Source: Trochalopteron elliotii (lineage: Eukaryota; Chordata; Aves; Passeriformes; Leiothrichidae). Taken from it: a stretch of 64,000 nucleotides of DNA. This document shows positions 1 through 11,543 of this stretch, piece by piece. Position 1 is the stretch's first letter; each line of letters starts with the position of its first letter. Under the pieces are notes generated by a model. The model saw only the letters and a list, made by a program, of their open reading frames with translations, ran no database searches and was not told the DNA's origin. The stretch lies in the NCBI GenBank assembly GCA_024734555.1, contig JANPWX010000029.1, positions 1,803,536 to 1,867,535 on the forward strand, in the 5' to 3' direction. The position numbers and the translations under genes are program-made.

Positions 1-91
1 CAGGACCCCATTGCAGTGGTGTCTGCTCCTCTGTGTGTGCAGACAGAATGCTGCCTCTGCCTTATTGTGCTCTTCAAGCTCAGAATTCAGG

Positions 92-158
92 TTTAAACCT
101 GCAAGCTTAGATGATTCTTTACTTTAAAACCTCTGACGTTTTAAGCCTGCATGCTTAG
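92..158. repeat. 19-bp imperfect direct repeat, spacing 48 bp
   Basis: The 19-mer at 92-110 (TTTAAACCTGCAAGCTTAG) recurs at 140-158 with 17 of 19 bases identical. The first copy includes the palindrome GTTTAAAC (91-98). No known element is recognised; it may be a decayed duplication. Confidence 0.5.
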
Positions 159-261
159 CTTACAAAGTTTGCCTTGTGTTTTACTTTACAGGCTTGCTTC
201 CAAAATAAATAGCTCCTTTGGTTCTTCCTACTTTTTAATGGTTATGGAACTTCTCCTAAAT

Positions 262-720
262 TAAGACCATCATAGTCACAGACCACTGAGGCTGGAAAGG
301 ACCTCTGGAGTTCACCTAATCCAAGTGTCAGTGTTGAACTGAGACTGGGCTGCTACAGGCTTTGTATAGTTGAGTCTTGAAAATGAGCAAAATTCCCCAG
401 TCCCTGCATCAACCTCTCCAGTGCATATTTGTCCCCAGAGTGATTTTTACTCATTCCATTTCTGTTCAGAACTTCCTGTACCTCAGTTTGCACTGGTGGT
501 TTCTCAGTGCCCTTTGGTTGCCCCCAGTAAAGCCCCATCTCCCTTTTCTCCATGGCATCACAGGAACAGCAAGGCCACTGCTGGCCATTTCTGCAATTAA
601 ACAAGTCCATTTCCTTCATATCTCCACGTAGATCCCATGTTCCAGGCCCTTGAGACACTGGCATCCTTCCCTGGACTCGCTCCAATTCGTGAGCATCTTT
701 CTTGTTTTGTGGGAGAACAA
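262..720 (-). mobile_element. CR1 LINE fragment (CR1-X-like), minus strand
   Basis: Two anchor stretches resemble the reverse complement of avian CR1 3' regions. One is at about 268-310, where the 'ctggaaaggacctctggag ... tcacctaatccaa' phrase occurs. The other is at about 630-700, where a 'catgttccaggccc' and 'tccctggactcgctcca' phrase occurs, followed by 'tctttcttgttttgtgggagaaca'. In CR1 elements these belong to the 3' part of ORF2 and the 3' UTR. The middle portion is diverged. Identification is by recalled resemblance, so the edges are approximate. The open frames inside (minus 353-685, plus 370-631) are not a preserved reverse transcriptase. Confidence 0.75.
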
Positions 721-1688
721 CTCAGTGCAGTATTATTGCCATCTGTAAAGCACTGCTAAAAATAATGGTACCAAGAAATCTTTTACCTTGGTAGGTAATA
801 CAGAATTGGAACAAAGAGAGCATTTTAAGGCTTGTGTTTAACTTACAACAAGTTGGTTATGACCATAGAGAATTCTGGTTTCACAAGGTAAATTTTGTTA
901 AACTGAGTTATTAATTTTGTTCTCTGTACTTAATATCTAGTCCTTACAAAAAGAACCGGGTAAGCTTTGGACCTCTAGTTAATTTTCTGTTTTGAAAAAC
1001 AAAGCTATAAACTTATTCAAACGGTCCAATATCTTTGGAGAATAGGCAATTTTAAACCACTACCAATTTCATATACTGTGGATGGAGATCAGGATGTCTG
1101 TAGAGCTGTACAGATACAATAAATACTTAGTTTAAATCAAGTGTCTTCATTGAAGTGATAAATTTTATTTTGCAAGAGTCAATGATACAACTGGATGTGG
1201 TAGATGAAATGGAATTTGCTTTAAATTTGCTTTAAATGCTTCTTGCCAGGTTCCCTTAGGTCTGGTCTCTGTCCTTGTCACAGAGTGCTGCTGCCTTTGC
1301 CTGGGAAGTTCCACCACGGCCATTGGGGAATGTTGGGATCTCTGAGCTGGATGCATGGCAATCCAGGCAGCAGATGGCAAAATTGTGGGGGCTGGCTTCA
1401 ATGCAGGGAGCTTAGACTCGTGAAGAAATTAGACACTGCAGCTTGGTTATTGTTCAATCTGTGAAAGGGCAACGGAGAGAAAGGACCAAATGGATTTTGC
1501 GAAGATTCCGTGCACTTTTAAGAGCATTTTTTAACTCGTTTCTCCTTTCTGACTTTTCTTGCTTGGTGCAGCTCTGGCACAGATGGTGAATAGGAGAGAT
1601 GATTTGTTTGCATTTCTCATGTGGTAGTTTATCTGGGACGTCCCCACGTGAGCTCCCCTGTTCTGGGCTGGTGCAGCTTCAGCCCCGG

Positions 1689-1922
1689 CTGTCCCCAGCC
1701 CGCGCTGTCCCCGCTCCTGGCTGTCCCCAGCCTGCGCTGTCCCCGCTCCTGGCTGTCCCCAGCCCGCGCTGTCCCCGCTCCTGGCTGTCCCCAGCCCGCG
1801 CTGTCCCCGCTCCTGGCTGTCCCCAGCCCGCGCTGTCCCCGCTCCTGGCTGTCCCCAGCCCGCGCTGTCCCTGGTCCTGGCTGTCCCCAGCCCGCGCTGT
1901 CCCCGCTCCTGGCTGTCCCCAG
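1689..1922. repeat. GC-rich 32-bp minisatellite, about 7.3 copies
   Basis: A 32-bp unit starting CTGTCCCCAGCCCGCG and continuing CTGTCCCCGCTCCTGG is repeated head to tail, with copies starting at 1689, 1721, 1753, 1785, 1817, 1849 and 1881 and a partial copy from 1913. Copies differ by a few bases: a T in the second copy, CTGGTCCTGG in the sixth. Each unit is itself two related 16-bp halves beginning CTGTCCCC. Because 32 is not a multiple of 3 and the array is free of stops, long open frames run through it on both strands (for example plus 1599-1976 and minus 1679-2044). These are artefacts of the repeat. The array sits in AT-rich intron and is CpG-containing. Confidence 0.95.
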
Positions 1923-4900
1923 CTGCCTTCAGGCACCCCCTGTGGGCTCTTGGATGAGGATCTCACACAGGGTTGAGGAGCTGAGGAGCCAGGACTGGCT
2001 TCTCTGTGACAGCTCAGCCCCGTGAGCTGGTGGCAGAGTGACACGGAGGAAAGCCCTTATCCACCAGCAAATGCCAGGCTTTCCTTGGAGACACCCACAG
2101 CTAGGTGGAAGCAGAATGATGGTCCTGTGTAAGAAAACTGCAGGAGGAAGTTGCAGTATGAGAGTGAATATTAGAGTACATGTTCTGTCCTGAATGATTA
2201 GGTAGATAACAGAAGATAATGTCTGCTGAGGCATGTGGCCTTTTCTCCAGAGAGATTTTCCTCCGGAGGGATTGGGGCATTTTTCTTCATGATTGGAGAT
2301 GGAACAGAGGATGTAGTGATGTCTGCACAGTGCCTGTACAATATTATGGGGTATTTGCTGCTTTTTGTGATCTTGGCTTAGTTGATTTTCTAGAAATGTA
2401 TTTTTCTTGACTGAGGTTATTTTAAAAATTCCATTAATCAAGATAACCCTCTGTGTCCTCTTCTGCTATGATAATGTGGGAGTAAACCTTGCACTGCAGG
2501 TTTGGATGGACCAGCTTTCAGGGTAGCAAAGGTCTCAGTTCCATCCCTGATGACCCCCTGATGTGTGTACTCTGGAAATTCACTTCAGATGTGTTGAGTT
2601 ACAGCTGGTCATTTTTTATAATGGTTGTGTTCACTGTATCCTTCACTGCAAGGTTTAATTAATTTCTATAAAGCAATTAATTTTCCTTTATTGAAAGATG
2701 GAACAACACTTGTTAGCTGAGAATCTTCCAGTGTAGCTTTCTTACTTCACTATGCAAAGTTTCTTTGCTGGCTGTGGTGATCTAGAATTAAAATGTTTCA
2801 ACAAATACTTGTGTGGAGGTTGTTGAGATATAATGTCATCCATTTTGTGTGCCTTATCACGATGTTCTGTTGTTTTCCATTCCTATTTCTTTTTTCTTTT
2901 AACTTTTTCTTTGCTTACCTTGAACCTTTTAAAACAAAGAATCCATTCAGGAAGCTGTTATTTCTGATAAAATCTGTGTGTTTACAAAGGTGCAGAATTC
3001 ACAAGGAATAAGGCTACCAGTTTACACAAATAGAAACACTCTCACTTTTTTCCTCCTTTTTATTTTCCTTATTTCCCTTTGGTTTTCTCTGATAGAGTGT
3101 CTGAGCTTAGCTGAGTGGACTATTCACATGTGGAAATAGCTTTACTGAAATTCTATTAAATACTATTGGGCATTTTAAAATATTGTTGATTTTTCTTACC
3201 ATATAAGTTTATACAGCCTCAATGGTGGTGTCTAGTAAAGCCTTCTGCAAAAAACATTTTTATCAATTGACACTGCTAACAGGGGGAAAGTGTATTAAAG
3301 CCTCCTGTTAATAAGCAAATGAAAATTGTTAGCATCAAATTGAGGCAAGAGAGGTTCCGTGGAAGCTTTAAAGAAAGAAAGGGACTGTTTCTTAGACAGA
3401 ATGAGAGAAAATGATGTAAGTGTAAAGTGAAAAGCAGGTGGTGTTCTTGACTGAAATGATAAAAAAAAAAAAGTACCTAAACCTGTAAGTGCTTGCATGA
3501 TTTCTACATTTGATGAGTTTTAAGAATAGTCTTGTAGAGGTTTGAAAATAGCTAAGAAACTTCTTCAGCAACATGATCATCTCACAGTGGGATGAGGTGT
3601 GCACAGGAGCTTTGCTGATCTCAGATTCTGGCAGAGTTCCCCTGCACAGTGAATTCATCTGTAAACAAGGAATGAAAGGCACATTCCTGGTGTTTCTCTC
3701 TTGGCTGATCTTGTACCCAGTGATACAGGTTTTGCTGCTGCCAGCAGGAGTGGAGGTGCCCAATGGATGTAGAATTGCAGAGTGTTTTAGCATAAGGAAG
3801 TGAAAAATAATTAGGAAGGAACTGTCTTAAAATTCTTGGCATTGGACCTGCTTGGGTGCAAGAGAAGTACAAGTCCCTTGGTATTACATTTCTCCAACTT
3901 GATAGCACAGTCAAATATTTGAAATCAAAATCCCTGAGTCTGATAGGGAAGCACCATGCCCAGGAGCTCCCAGAGACAGCTGATGGATTAGCGTGGGTGT
4001 GAGGGAAAGGCTTGTGGATATGGACAGCATTCAAATCCACAATGGCAACTCTGGGCGTAAATAAGAAATTTAAAAGGTAAAGGAGCCTGACAAGAGGACA
4101 GAAAATGCTGGTGTATAATTAAATGAACTAATGACCAAGTGTTGGTGAAAGCAAAACAGAGGGGCAATGGTTGGAACACAACTTATGCTCCAACCAGCTT
4201 GGTGTCTTGGCTCCATTGCTGGGAAGGTTGAAAATCCCATGAAGTTAATTAAAGACAGCATTTTCCTGGGATTAGAGTGAAAAAAGTGCACCACCCGTGG
4301 ACAATTAAATAAAGCAAGTTGTCACTCCTTGTATGGGCATTTAGATCTGTCTCACTTCTATAAATGTGGATCAGTTTGACCAAGGACTTAATCAAAAATT
4401 ATTTAGACAATTACTCCCTGTTTCAAAAGTGTTTTCTAGTGATAGGAAACTATTATACAGAATCGTTAAAGCATGCTTAACAGCATTGTCTTAATTATAC
4501 AATGATAAATTATTCTGCCTTTCTTCATTAATAGCAGTTTAGCAGTAGATAATATTATTGTTTATTCTTGGTAGGCAGGAAAAGAGTAACACTGTTTAGT
4601 CAATTACTTCTAGCATACTTAGTCTTTTGAAGTAGCCAGTTTGTATTTGATCTTTAAATAGTCTTTGTGAACTTGTTCAGCTATATTGATTTTATGTAAT
4701 TGTATTAATTGAAACCTTGGCTTTTTGTGTTGCTGTATGGTGGCTTGATTTTATTTATTTGTTTATTTATATTAAACCTGACTGCATAGAGTGATGGAAG
4801 GATGTAGATAAGAATTTTACTGAGAGCAGGAAATCGAGCACTGGAATTTGGGGTTTCAAATGTGCAGCAAACTCACTTTGTGACCTCACATGGGATTCTT

Positions 4901-6849
4901 ATCTTCATGGTGTTTGACCTTTGCTGTAGAGTAAGAATAATACAGATTTAGCTCTTGTGGCTGTTCAAAAGCCTAATAAATATCTGTAAACAGCTTTGAG
5001 TTAGTAGTACAAATATGTTATTCTTGGGTAAAATCTCTTTTTTTTCTTTTTCTGGAATGGGGAATAGTTAAGGCCTCACCCAGAAAAGAAGGAAGAACAC
5101 TCTCCAATAGGAAAAACTCGAAAACTTTGTATGGTTTTGCCTCTGTGTATCTGGGAAGAAAAGATGTGATTTCAGCCTCCTTTATATAACTAGCAATGTT
5201 CTGCTTAGTACAACTTTGGGGGATTTATAAGCCTTTCACTGAGAAATGAGCTTTTCTCACCTCTGAGTGACTGTGACACAATCTCCTTGTGGCTGCTGTA
5301 GCTTCTAGGATGGGAATCAACAGGACAGTTGATGATGTCTCTTGATGATCAGCCTACTGAATTGTGTGCTATCCAAATAATATTTTAGTGAATTTCAAAT
5401 AATTTTCAAGAAAAATCAACTAAATATTCTCTGTGGGCTGTTGAGGCTGTTGAGTGAATATTGTTTGTGAAGTTTGCTATTTCTCATGCTCTCAGAGAAG
5501 GAAAAGCACTTGGTTTGTAGCAGCTGGACACAAAGATTTGGGTGGCTCGTGCCTGCCCCACTCTGCCTCAGACTGGGACCCTGCAGATGCTTTGCTGATA
5601 ATGAAATTTTACTGGTGTGGTTTCCAAATCCGTGGTGCTCCCCAGCTTGTGCATAATCTAGAAGCCACATTCAAGAACATTTGTGACTTTGTACCTGAAT
5701 TTGTCTAGCAGCTTTTTCAGCTGACCTCTGAGAAGGAAACTCTCCCTTTGGCCTCGGTGTCAGCTGTGGCTCTGAGTCCCCTCAGAACAGGGAGCAGTCT
5801 GGGCTCACATCCACCAACCTTCTCTGCCCAATGGAAGGGGGAAGAATAAGGGGTTAATCCTTAGCAGTCAGGGAATGATGGGACACTGTTGGAAAACTCT
5901 CTGTTAGCTCCTGGGCTTTTCATCAGTTCTGGGTGGCATGTTATTTTCTTAATGGAATGCAATTTTCATAATAGATGTAAGCAGTTCTGGGATTTATAAG
6001 AAGTTCCTGGAGTACAGAAATCTCCAAAGATAGTACAGAAATAAAAACATGTATATTTAAACAGATAAAAATACATGTATGGGGTAAATATTTAGCTCAG
6101 TGCTTTATTTTGTTGTTGTGTATACTATTTTGACTGCCCTTAGCGTGAAAATACTTATTTATTTAGAGATTTATTTATTAAAAGGAAAAACTAGAACAGG
6201 TTTTGTCTGCAGTAAAGCAGAACACAGAATGCTTATAAGCATTGTGTGTCTTGTATTACTTAACTTGAATCATTCATCACAACTGTTCTGACATAGCTGG
6301 TTACCATGTTATACTAAATATAGCTAATTTTGAACTTTATACAGAGTGGCTCACTAAAACGAAAATTCACTATTTGGACAGGAAAAAAAAAAGAATTAAA
6401 AAATTCAGAACAATTTATCGATGAAAAATAAGGCTACACCAAACAGACTGTTCAAATGTACTTTCATTTTTGATGCAAATCAAAACCAGCATACTTGTCA
6501 TCAATATTACTTCATCCAACAAAGTGCACACATTGTGGTGTACTTAGTTGTAGTGTTTAGTTTAAAATTTCATTTTATTTATTGCCTCTTTTTTTTTTTA
6601 ATAGACAGAGGGGATCCAGAAGTAGAGATGTTCTTTTTCACTGATAATAAAATCGGAAATAAATACAACAGTTAAATAACATTTTAATTTTTTTGCCTGA
6701 AAACTTGTACAGCACAAAAGCTGAATAGTTGCATTTTTTCATTTCAAAAATAGTCTTTGCATAAAATAATGAACAGCATTTGAATCTCTGAATCACAAGC
6801 TTATTTCCAATTGCTGCTCCTGAAAAGGAGTTCAGGCATTTAAGAGACC

Positions 6850-6870
6850 TTTTTTTTTTTTTTTTTTTTT
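6850..6870. repeat. T21 homopolymer
   Basis: An uninterrupted run of 21 T is followed about 40 bp later by A-rich tracts (6911-6940). It could be the oligo(A) end of an old minus-strand retroposed sequence, but no retroposon body is recognisable. Confidence 0.85.
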
Positions 6871-9800
6871 AATGAACAGATTGGTACATGGTGTGCTACT
6901 TATTTTAAATGAAAAAAAAAAAAGGCAAAAAAAGGAAAAAAGGCTGTTTCCAACATTGTCTGCACTATTGCAATGTTTTGATTTAGTTATGCCTGGTGAT
7001 TTGGGGGCACAATATAAATGTGAAGTTCTTTGTTTCCCCTGAACTTCCAAGTGATCCCTGGGCTCTGTGTGGTGTGAGTGGCAGTTCTAATGGCCCTGTA
7101 CACTGTAATCATGTCAGGATCATTACAAAATGCAGCAAACAAGCCCATGACTTGAGTTAGAGAAAAGTATGAATCAACTTTAAATTTACAGAGAGTTTTA
7201 GCATAAGCTTTGCTAAGCCATTAAAATTCATTCTGAGTTTTATTCCCTCCCTCCATGCCTCCTATTGATTTGGCTGTGCTTACACAAAAACGAGTGGTCA
7301 GGTTTTTTTAAACCCCTCAAACAAAAATCTGTTTTTCATTTCTCTTCTCCTCAGTTTTTTCTTCTTTTATCCTCTCTCTCCTTTCCCCCGCCCTTGTCTG
7401 TGCTGTCCCTGCAGGACGTGCAGTGTTCCAATGCCCTTGCACTGCCCACAGTTATACTTAGGCTCTCATTCCCACTGCCAAAGTCATGTGTTCAGGTACA
7501 CAGTTGGTTTATAGAACCAGAATAAATCTTCTATTGGTGAATAGTGAGTCAGAAGTGTATTACACATGTGTAACTGGGGGCACTGGGATCTGTGTACATC
7601 AGCAGCAAATACAGCCTGAGCTGTTTATTGCTTTAGATTGATTGCTATGGTCCACATCAGCTGAGATTTTATTCCTGTGAAACTTGACCAGCCCTTTAGC
7701 AGGCCATTATAAATAATGAATATTTTCTGAATAAACACCTTTCTCAGAAAGTTAGACAGAGCTCCTGTGTTTCTGAAATAATTAAACCAAAACTAGATGA
7801 GAAAAACAGTTGAAGTCACTTGTTAGTGGTTGTACTGCTCTGTAGTGTAAGTGGGTCAGAATGAGCTGTATTAGTTAAATCCTTTGAAACAAAAGAAATT
7901 ACTAAATCAGTTATGATTTAGGTCAATTACTCAAAATAAACCATTCCCAGAGTGCCCTTGAGACAGGCAAGTCAAAGAGTATCAGGAGCTCTGAACTCAA
8001 ATTGCATCTCACCATTATTCTCTGAGCAAAGCTATCACACCTTACCTTTCCAGGAATACAGACCATAAAGATTTCACTGCCTAACAGGGAAGGTGTTCAG
8101 CACTGAATCTAATCAGTATTTCATCTATTTAACATAAGCATGAAAAAAAATGCAAAACAGATTTTCTAGGAGTGTTTCACACCTTAATTCACTGTGTTTT
8201 AAGCCATGTATGGTGATGTCTAAATTTTGAGAATGGTTTGAGCATGATGCTCTGGAGCTGGTTTTTGCCTTGCTGCTTTAAGTTCAAAGAAATCCCCAAA
8301 GCACAGGTGAGGAGGAGAGAAGTATCTCTGAGAATATTTTATTGTGTTCAGGGAGATGTATTTAGTCTCAGATGCTTGGGATTTGTCCTCAAGTAATGGA
8401 AAAATAAGGACAACAAAAATTAAAACTACTCTAACAAATATGAAAATGACATTGAACAAAAATTGCAGTAAAAATGTTATCATTTTATCGATAGCATTTG
8501 AAGGACCTACTAAAATTAGTAAAGCTCAAGAAATTGTTAATAGTCTGGTATCATAAAAATCAAGTTATTCACCAAAGTATTCTGATGTCTGAGTATTATA
8601 GGAAGATTTTCCTTATGAAAGATCAAAGTAAAGATTTTGGGACATTTCTACATTTATTTTTTTATGTTAGCCAGTTGGAGTTACTGTAGCTCAGACATTG
8701 TGCCTCACGTTCTGCATGTGCAGATGGCTGAGGACTATTTCCAGGCACGGTCAGCAGTGGAACACTGCCTTACCATTTCCTTTTATTTTTGTTTCTGTAG
8801 GGGAATTGCACAAAACTCTACAAAAGAATGGTTATTGAGGGAACAATTTCAAAAACTCTTGTCAGCGTAAGAAGATGCTTTAATAAGCTAATGTCCTGGA
8901 AATACTCAGAAGTTTTATCTCAGTCACAGTAAATCCTTCTTTTAACCACAGTAACAAGGAATTAAATGTTCTTTAGGAACAATAGAAATCAGGCCATACA
9001 GCTTTAAGTTTAGCAGTCATAAAAACAAAAAGCTGTTTGTTTGTCTGAACTGACAGACAATATAGAATTCATATGGAATGACAGGCTTTTGTGTTGAATA
9101 GCAGCATGTGGACTCCCAGAGAGTAATTGCCAGGTTTTGCTCAATGTTGTCTGTTTCTGTGTTTATAATTGTGATACACTGTTATCTGAATTTGATGAGA
9201 GAGTATTAATATGGGATCAAAGAGCCAGGCTTTGTTAATCTAAATGATCATATATCTCCTGAAACTTCAAGAAACTGTTTGTGCCTCCAGTGTTAATATG
9301 CTTTACAGTTAACATGCTTTCCAGTTTAATCAATATTACAGGACCAAAGGACTGAACTAAAAAATTCAGATATGGAGGAGTCAGCTTAACTATATGTTCA
9401 GAGAGCTGAGAAACAGGAACGTGGATTGAATCTTTCTTTCTCTTTAATCTGAAGTTATAAAACAAACCTTGACGGTTTCAAGTGCCAAATGTCTCTGCTT
9501 TTGTTTTGGCTTTTCTGTATGTGTTGCCTTGTGACTTTTTTTGTGACTCTGAAATGTTAAAAATAAATGAAAAAGAAGGAAAAAAGTAAGCATGTTTACA
9601 CTTCTTATTCCTCACAGATTGCAGAATACCTGTGGGTGGCTTAAAGCAGCTGTTTCTTGTGGTTACCTAACTTTCTTCTTTAAAATGCAGAAAGAAAAAA
9701 ACCCTAAAAATCCAAAAACCACAACAAGGCTAAATGTCAAATCTAAATGAAGGCAAGAAACCTTTTCTCTAGGTCACCAGCTCCTCTGGCCAAGTACATT

Positions 9801-10639
9801 TATTCTCTCTTAGGGCCATAATCTGTTTTAAAAAGCAATGATTTAGCCAATACTTATGCCAGTTCCGTGACCTCTTCCCCTGCAGGTGCAAACAGCTACC
9901 ACAATGAAAGGCTTGGCTGCTTTCTGCATGTTTTATCATCTTCTGCTGCAGTTTGCTCCTTTGGTGCAGAGGTGGCACAAGGAATCACTGCTGAAATGCT
10001 TTGGTGGTTTAAGAAAAGCTGCTGCTCTGGGCATGTTCTGCTGGGTGGGCTTGGCAGAGGGAAGCTGCACTAAGAGGGTACAGGGAAAAGGAAAACCTCT
10101 TTAACTGTCCCAGCTAAATTCACCCAAACCATTCCTTCACCTCCTTAGCCATGTAGAGAAAAGCAAGATGTTTTGTTTCAATTTTTGCTTATTAGCAAAT
10201 CTGAGTATTTTTTTACGTGGGAAGATTTAATTTCCAGCAAAAAAAAATTTGTCATGAGATTTCTCAGGACTAGCATAGTATGCCATGAGAGAAAGCCATA
10301 CATACTAATACAACTGAAAATAATTAGTACCCCAGTGGGTAGGGTGTTTGTGCTTTTACTGTATTTCTTCCTTTCTACAGTAGCTTTCATTTTGCAGTTT
10401 TTGTATGCTAACGATGCATATATTAAAGTCTATATGCCACAGTAAGGGTGTCCTAATTAAGCACACTGTAAGAAACTCTATGGTCCATTGAACAAGGAGA
10501 GATTTAGACAGTTTTCAAGAGCTCCAAGTGCTGGGTTGGATAAACTGGTCAATCTTGAGGGGTGGTGAAGAAGCTCATCCAGTCACATTCTGGGGTGCAC
10601 AAGAGCTGCCAATCCCCAAAGTGTGCTCAGACACGACCA

Positions 10640-10705
10640 TGCAGGAATGTCAGGGCTGGGATGGATCTCTGGAGAGACCTTGTCCACTTCAGAGCAGGGC
10701 CTTGG
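10640..10705 (-). mobile_element. Possible short CR1 remnant, minus strand
   Basis: The phrase 'gggatggatctctggagaga' followed by 'ccttgtccacttcagagcag' resembles the common CR1 3'-end phrase 'gggacctctggagatcatct ... gtccacccccctgc'. Only about 60 bp is alignable by eye, so the call is tentative. Confidence 0.4.
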
Positions 10706-11252
10706 ATTTCTGTTGACCAGGGGCAATAAAATCAGTTGCTGTTGCTTGTGAACACATTGTTAAAGGACAAGGTACAGCTCTGTAATGCATTAACACTGAA
10801 TAGGAATAATCTCCTCTTTGGAACTCTCCTGCATGCTTTAGTCTTAATTGCAAGTCGTCCTGCGAGAATGGAAATAATTAAAGCTGGTTTGAGTCTACTT
10901 TTCTTCTGTTGCATAACAGAAACAAATATTGTTCCGTCAGTTCTGTGTTGTTACCAGAGTTCATTCAAAAATCAAAAGATGACAGTGTTTTTGTTTTGTC
11001 ATTATTTTTTCAACCCTTTGATGATGCAATAATTTAGATAGAATGCAATTGTCTTACAGCATTTAATTTTTTTTTTCTCCCCACTCATTCAGGCCAATTA
11101 TTTCAATTTCTAGAGGATGCATCATGTGGGGCCTCCCCTTTCTTCCCATTCTGTGCCGCATTGTTCTTTGAGGACAAGTCAGGGAAAGCAGAATAAAACA
11201 AAACCCAGTGGCAGCATGACTCACTCTTTTTATCATCCTTTCGTGTTGTTAG

Positions 11253-11317
11253 GTGGCAGTGACTGACCCCAAGCAGAAGAGTGGCTGTCCTGGAAGGCCC
11301 GTGCCTGGCTGGGAACC
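11253..11317 (+). other. TENM2: TENM2 5' UTR portion of first coding exon
   Basis: Sixty-five untranslated bases lie between the acceptor AG (11251-11252) and the ATG at 11318. They contain no upstream ATG. Read back from the start codon in frame, there is a TGA at 11264-11266, so the coding frame cannot extend through the acceptor and the ATG is the natural start. The start context is AACC-ATG-G, with A at -3 and G at +4, a strong Kozak match. Confidence 0.88.
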
Positions 11318-11543
11318 ATGGACATCAAGGACAGGAGGCACCGCTCGCTGACCAGGGGCCGCTGCGGGAAGCAGTGCCGCTACACCAGCTCCTCGCTGGA
11401 CAGTGAGGACTGCAGGGTGCCCACACAGAAATCCTACAGCTCCAGTGAGACCCTCAAGGCCTATGACCACGACACCAGGATGCACTATGGGAACAGAGTG
11501 TCTGACCTGGTGCACAGGGAGTCCGATGAGTTCCCAAGGCAAG
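11318..11543 (+). CDS. TENM2: Teneurin-2, first coding exon (residues 1-75)
   Basis: This exon encodes the N-terminus of teneurin-2, a large type II single-pass membrane protein that acts in synaptic adhesion (latrophilin and teneurin partners) and axon guidance. The 75 codons plus one base read [16 protein letters not shown] (1-16) and end ESDEFPRQ (68-75). Basic clusters at residues 4-9 and 13-21, the Ser/Thr-rich run at 23-29, and the segment around 32-47 ([16 protein letters not shown]) are hallmarks of the teneurin Ten_N intracellular domain. The [18 protein letters not shown] start separates it from teneurin-1 and teneurin-3. The exon ends CAAG followed by GTATGT, a good donor in phase 1. 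Joined to 48443 it restores a glycine codon and the expected QGTNFT continuation. It is partial: teneurins are about 2,700-2,800 residues. Confidence 0.96.

Larger units (their letters stand above)
1..11252 (+). other. TENM2: TENM2 5' intron (upstream of first coding exon), partial
   Basis: This non-coding stretch ends in a good splice acceptor: a T/C-rich tract from about 11221 and AG at 11251-11252. It is therefore read as intron preceding the ATG exon, with the non-coding first exon(s) of the gene outside the window or not recognisable. It is AT-rich and holds a CR1 fragment (about 262-720), a 32-bp GC-rich minisatellite (1689-1922), a T21 run (6850-6870), (ATTT)-rich patches near 4750 and 6150, and a weak CR1-like scrap near 10.65 kb. 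Between 2050 and 10600 I see no recognisable gene; the ORFs there are short and have no family resemblance. A promoter or 5' UTR exon could be hidden here but nothing in the sequence identifies one. Confidence 0.7.

Noticed and set aside
1599..2044. Overlapping 121-134 codon open frames in three frames with proline/leucine or glycine repeats
   Set aside because: They are produced by the stop-free 32-bp minisatellite in all frames. There is no start context, splice sites or family match.
6584..6675. Acceptor-like pyrimidine tract (T-run followed by AATAG) before an open frame
   Set aside because: No usable donor GT follows in a plausible position and the frame encodes nothing recognisable. 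T-runs of this type are common in the intron.
9867..10104. Two overlapping 68-72 codon frames, one with a signal-peptide-like start
   Set aside because: Short, overlapping in two frames and with no splice context. The hydrophobic start is expected by chance in T-rich sequence.
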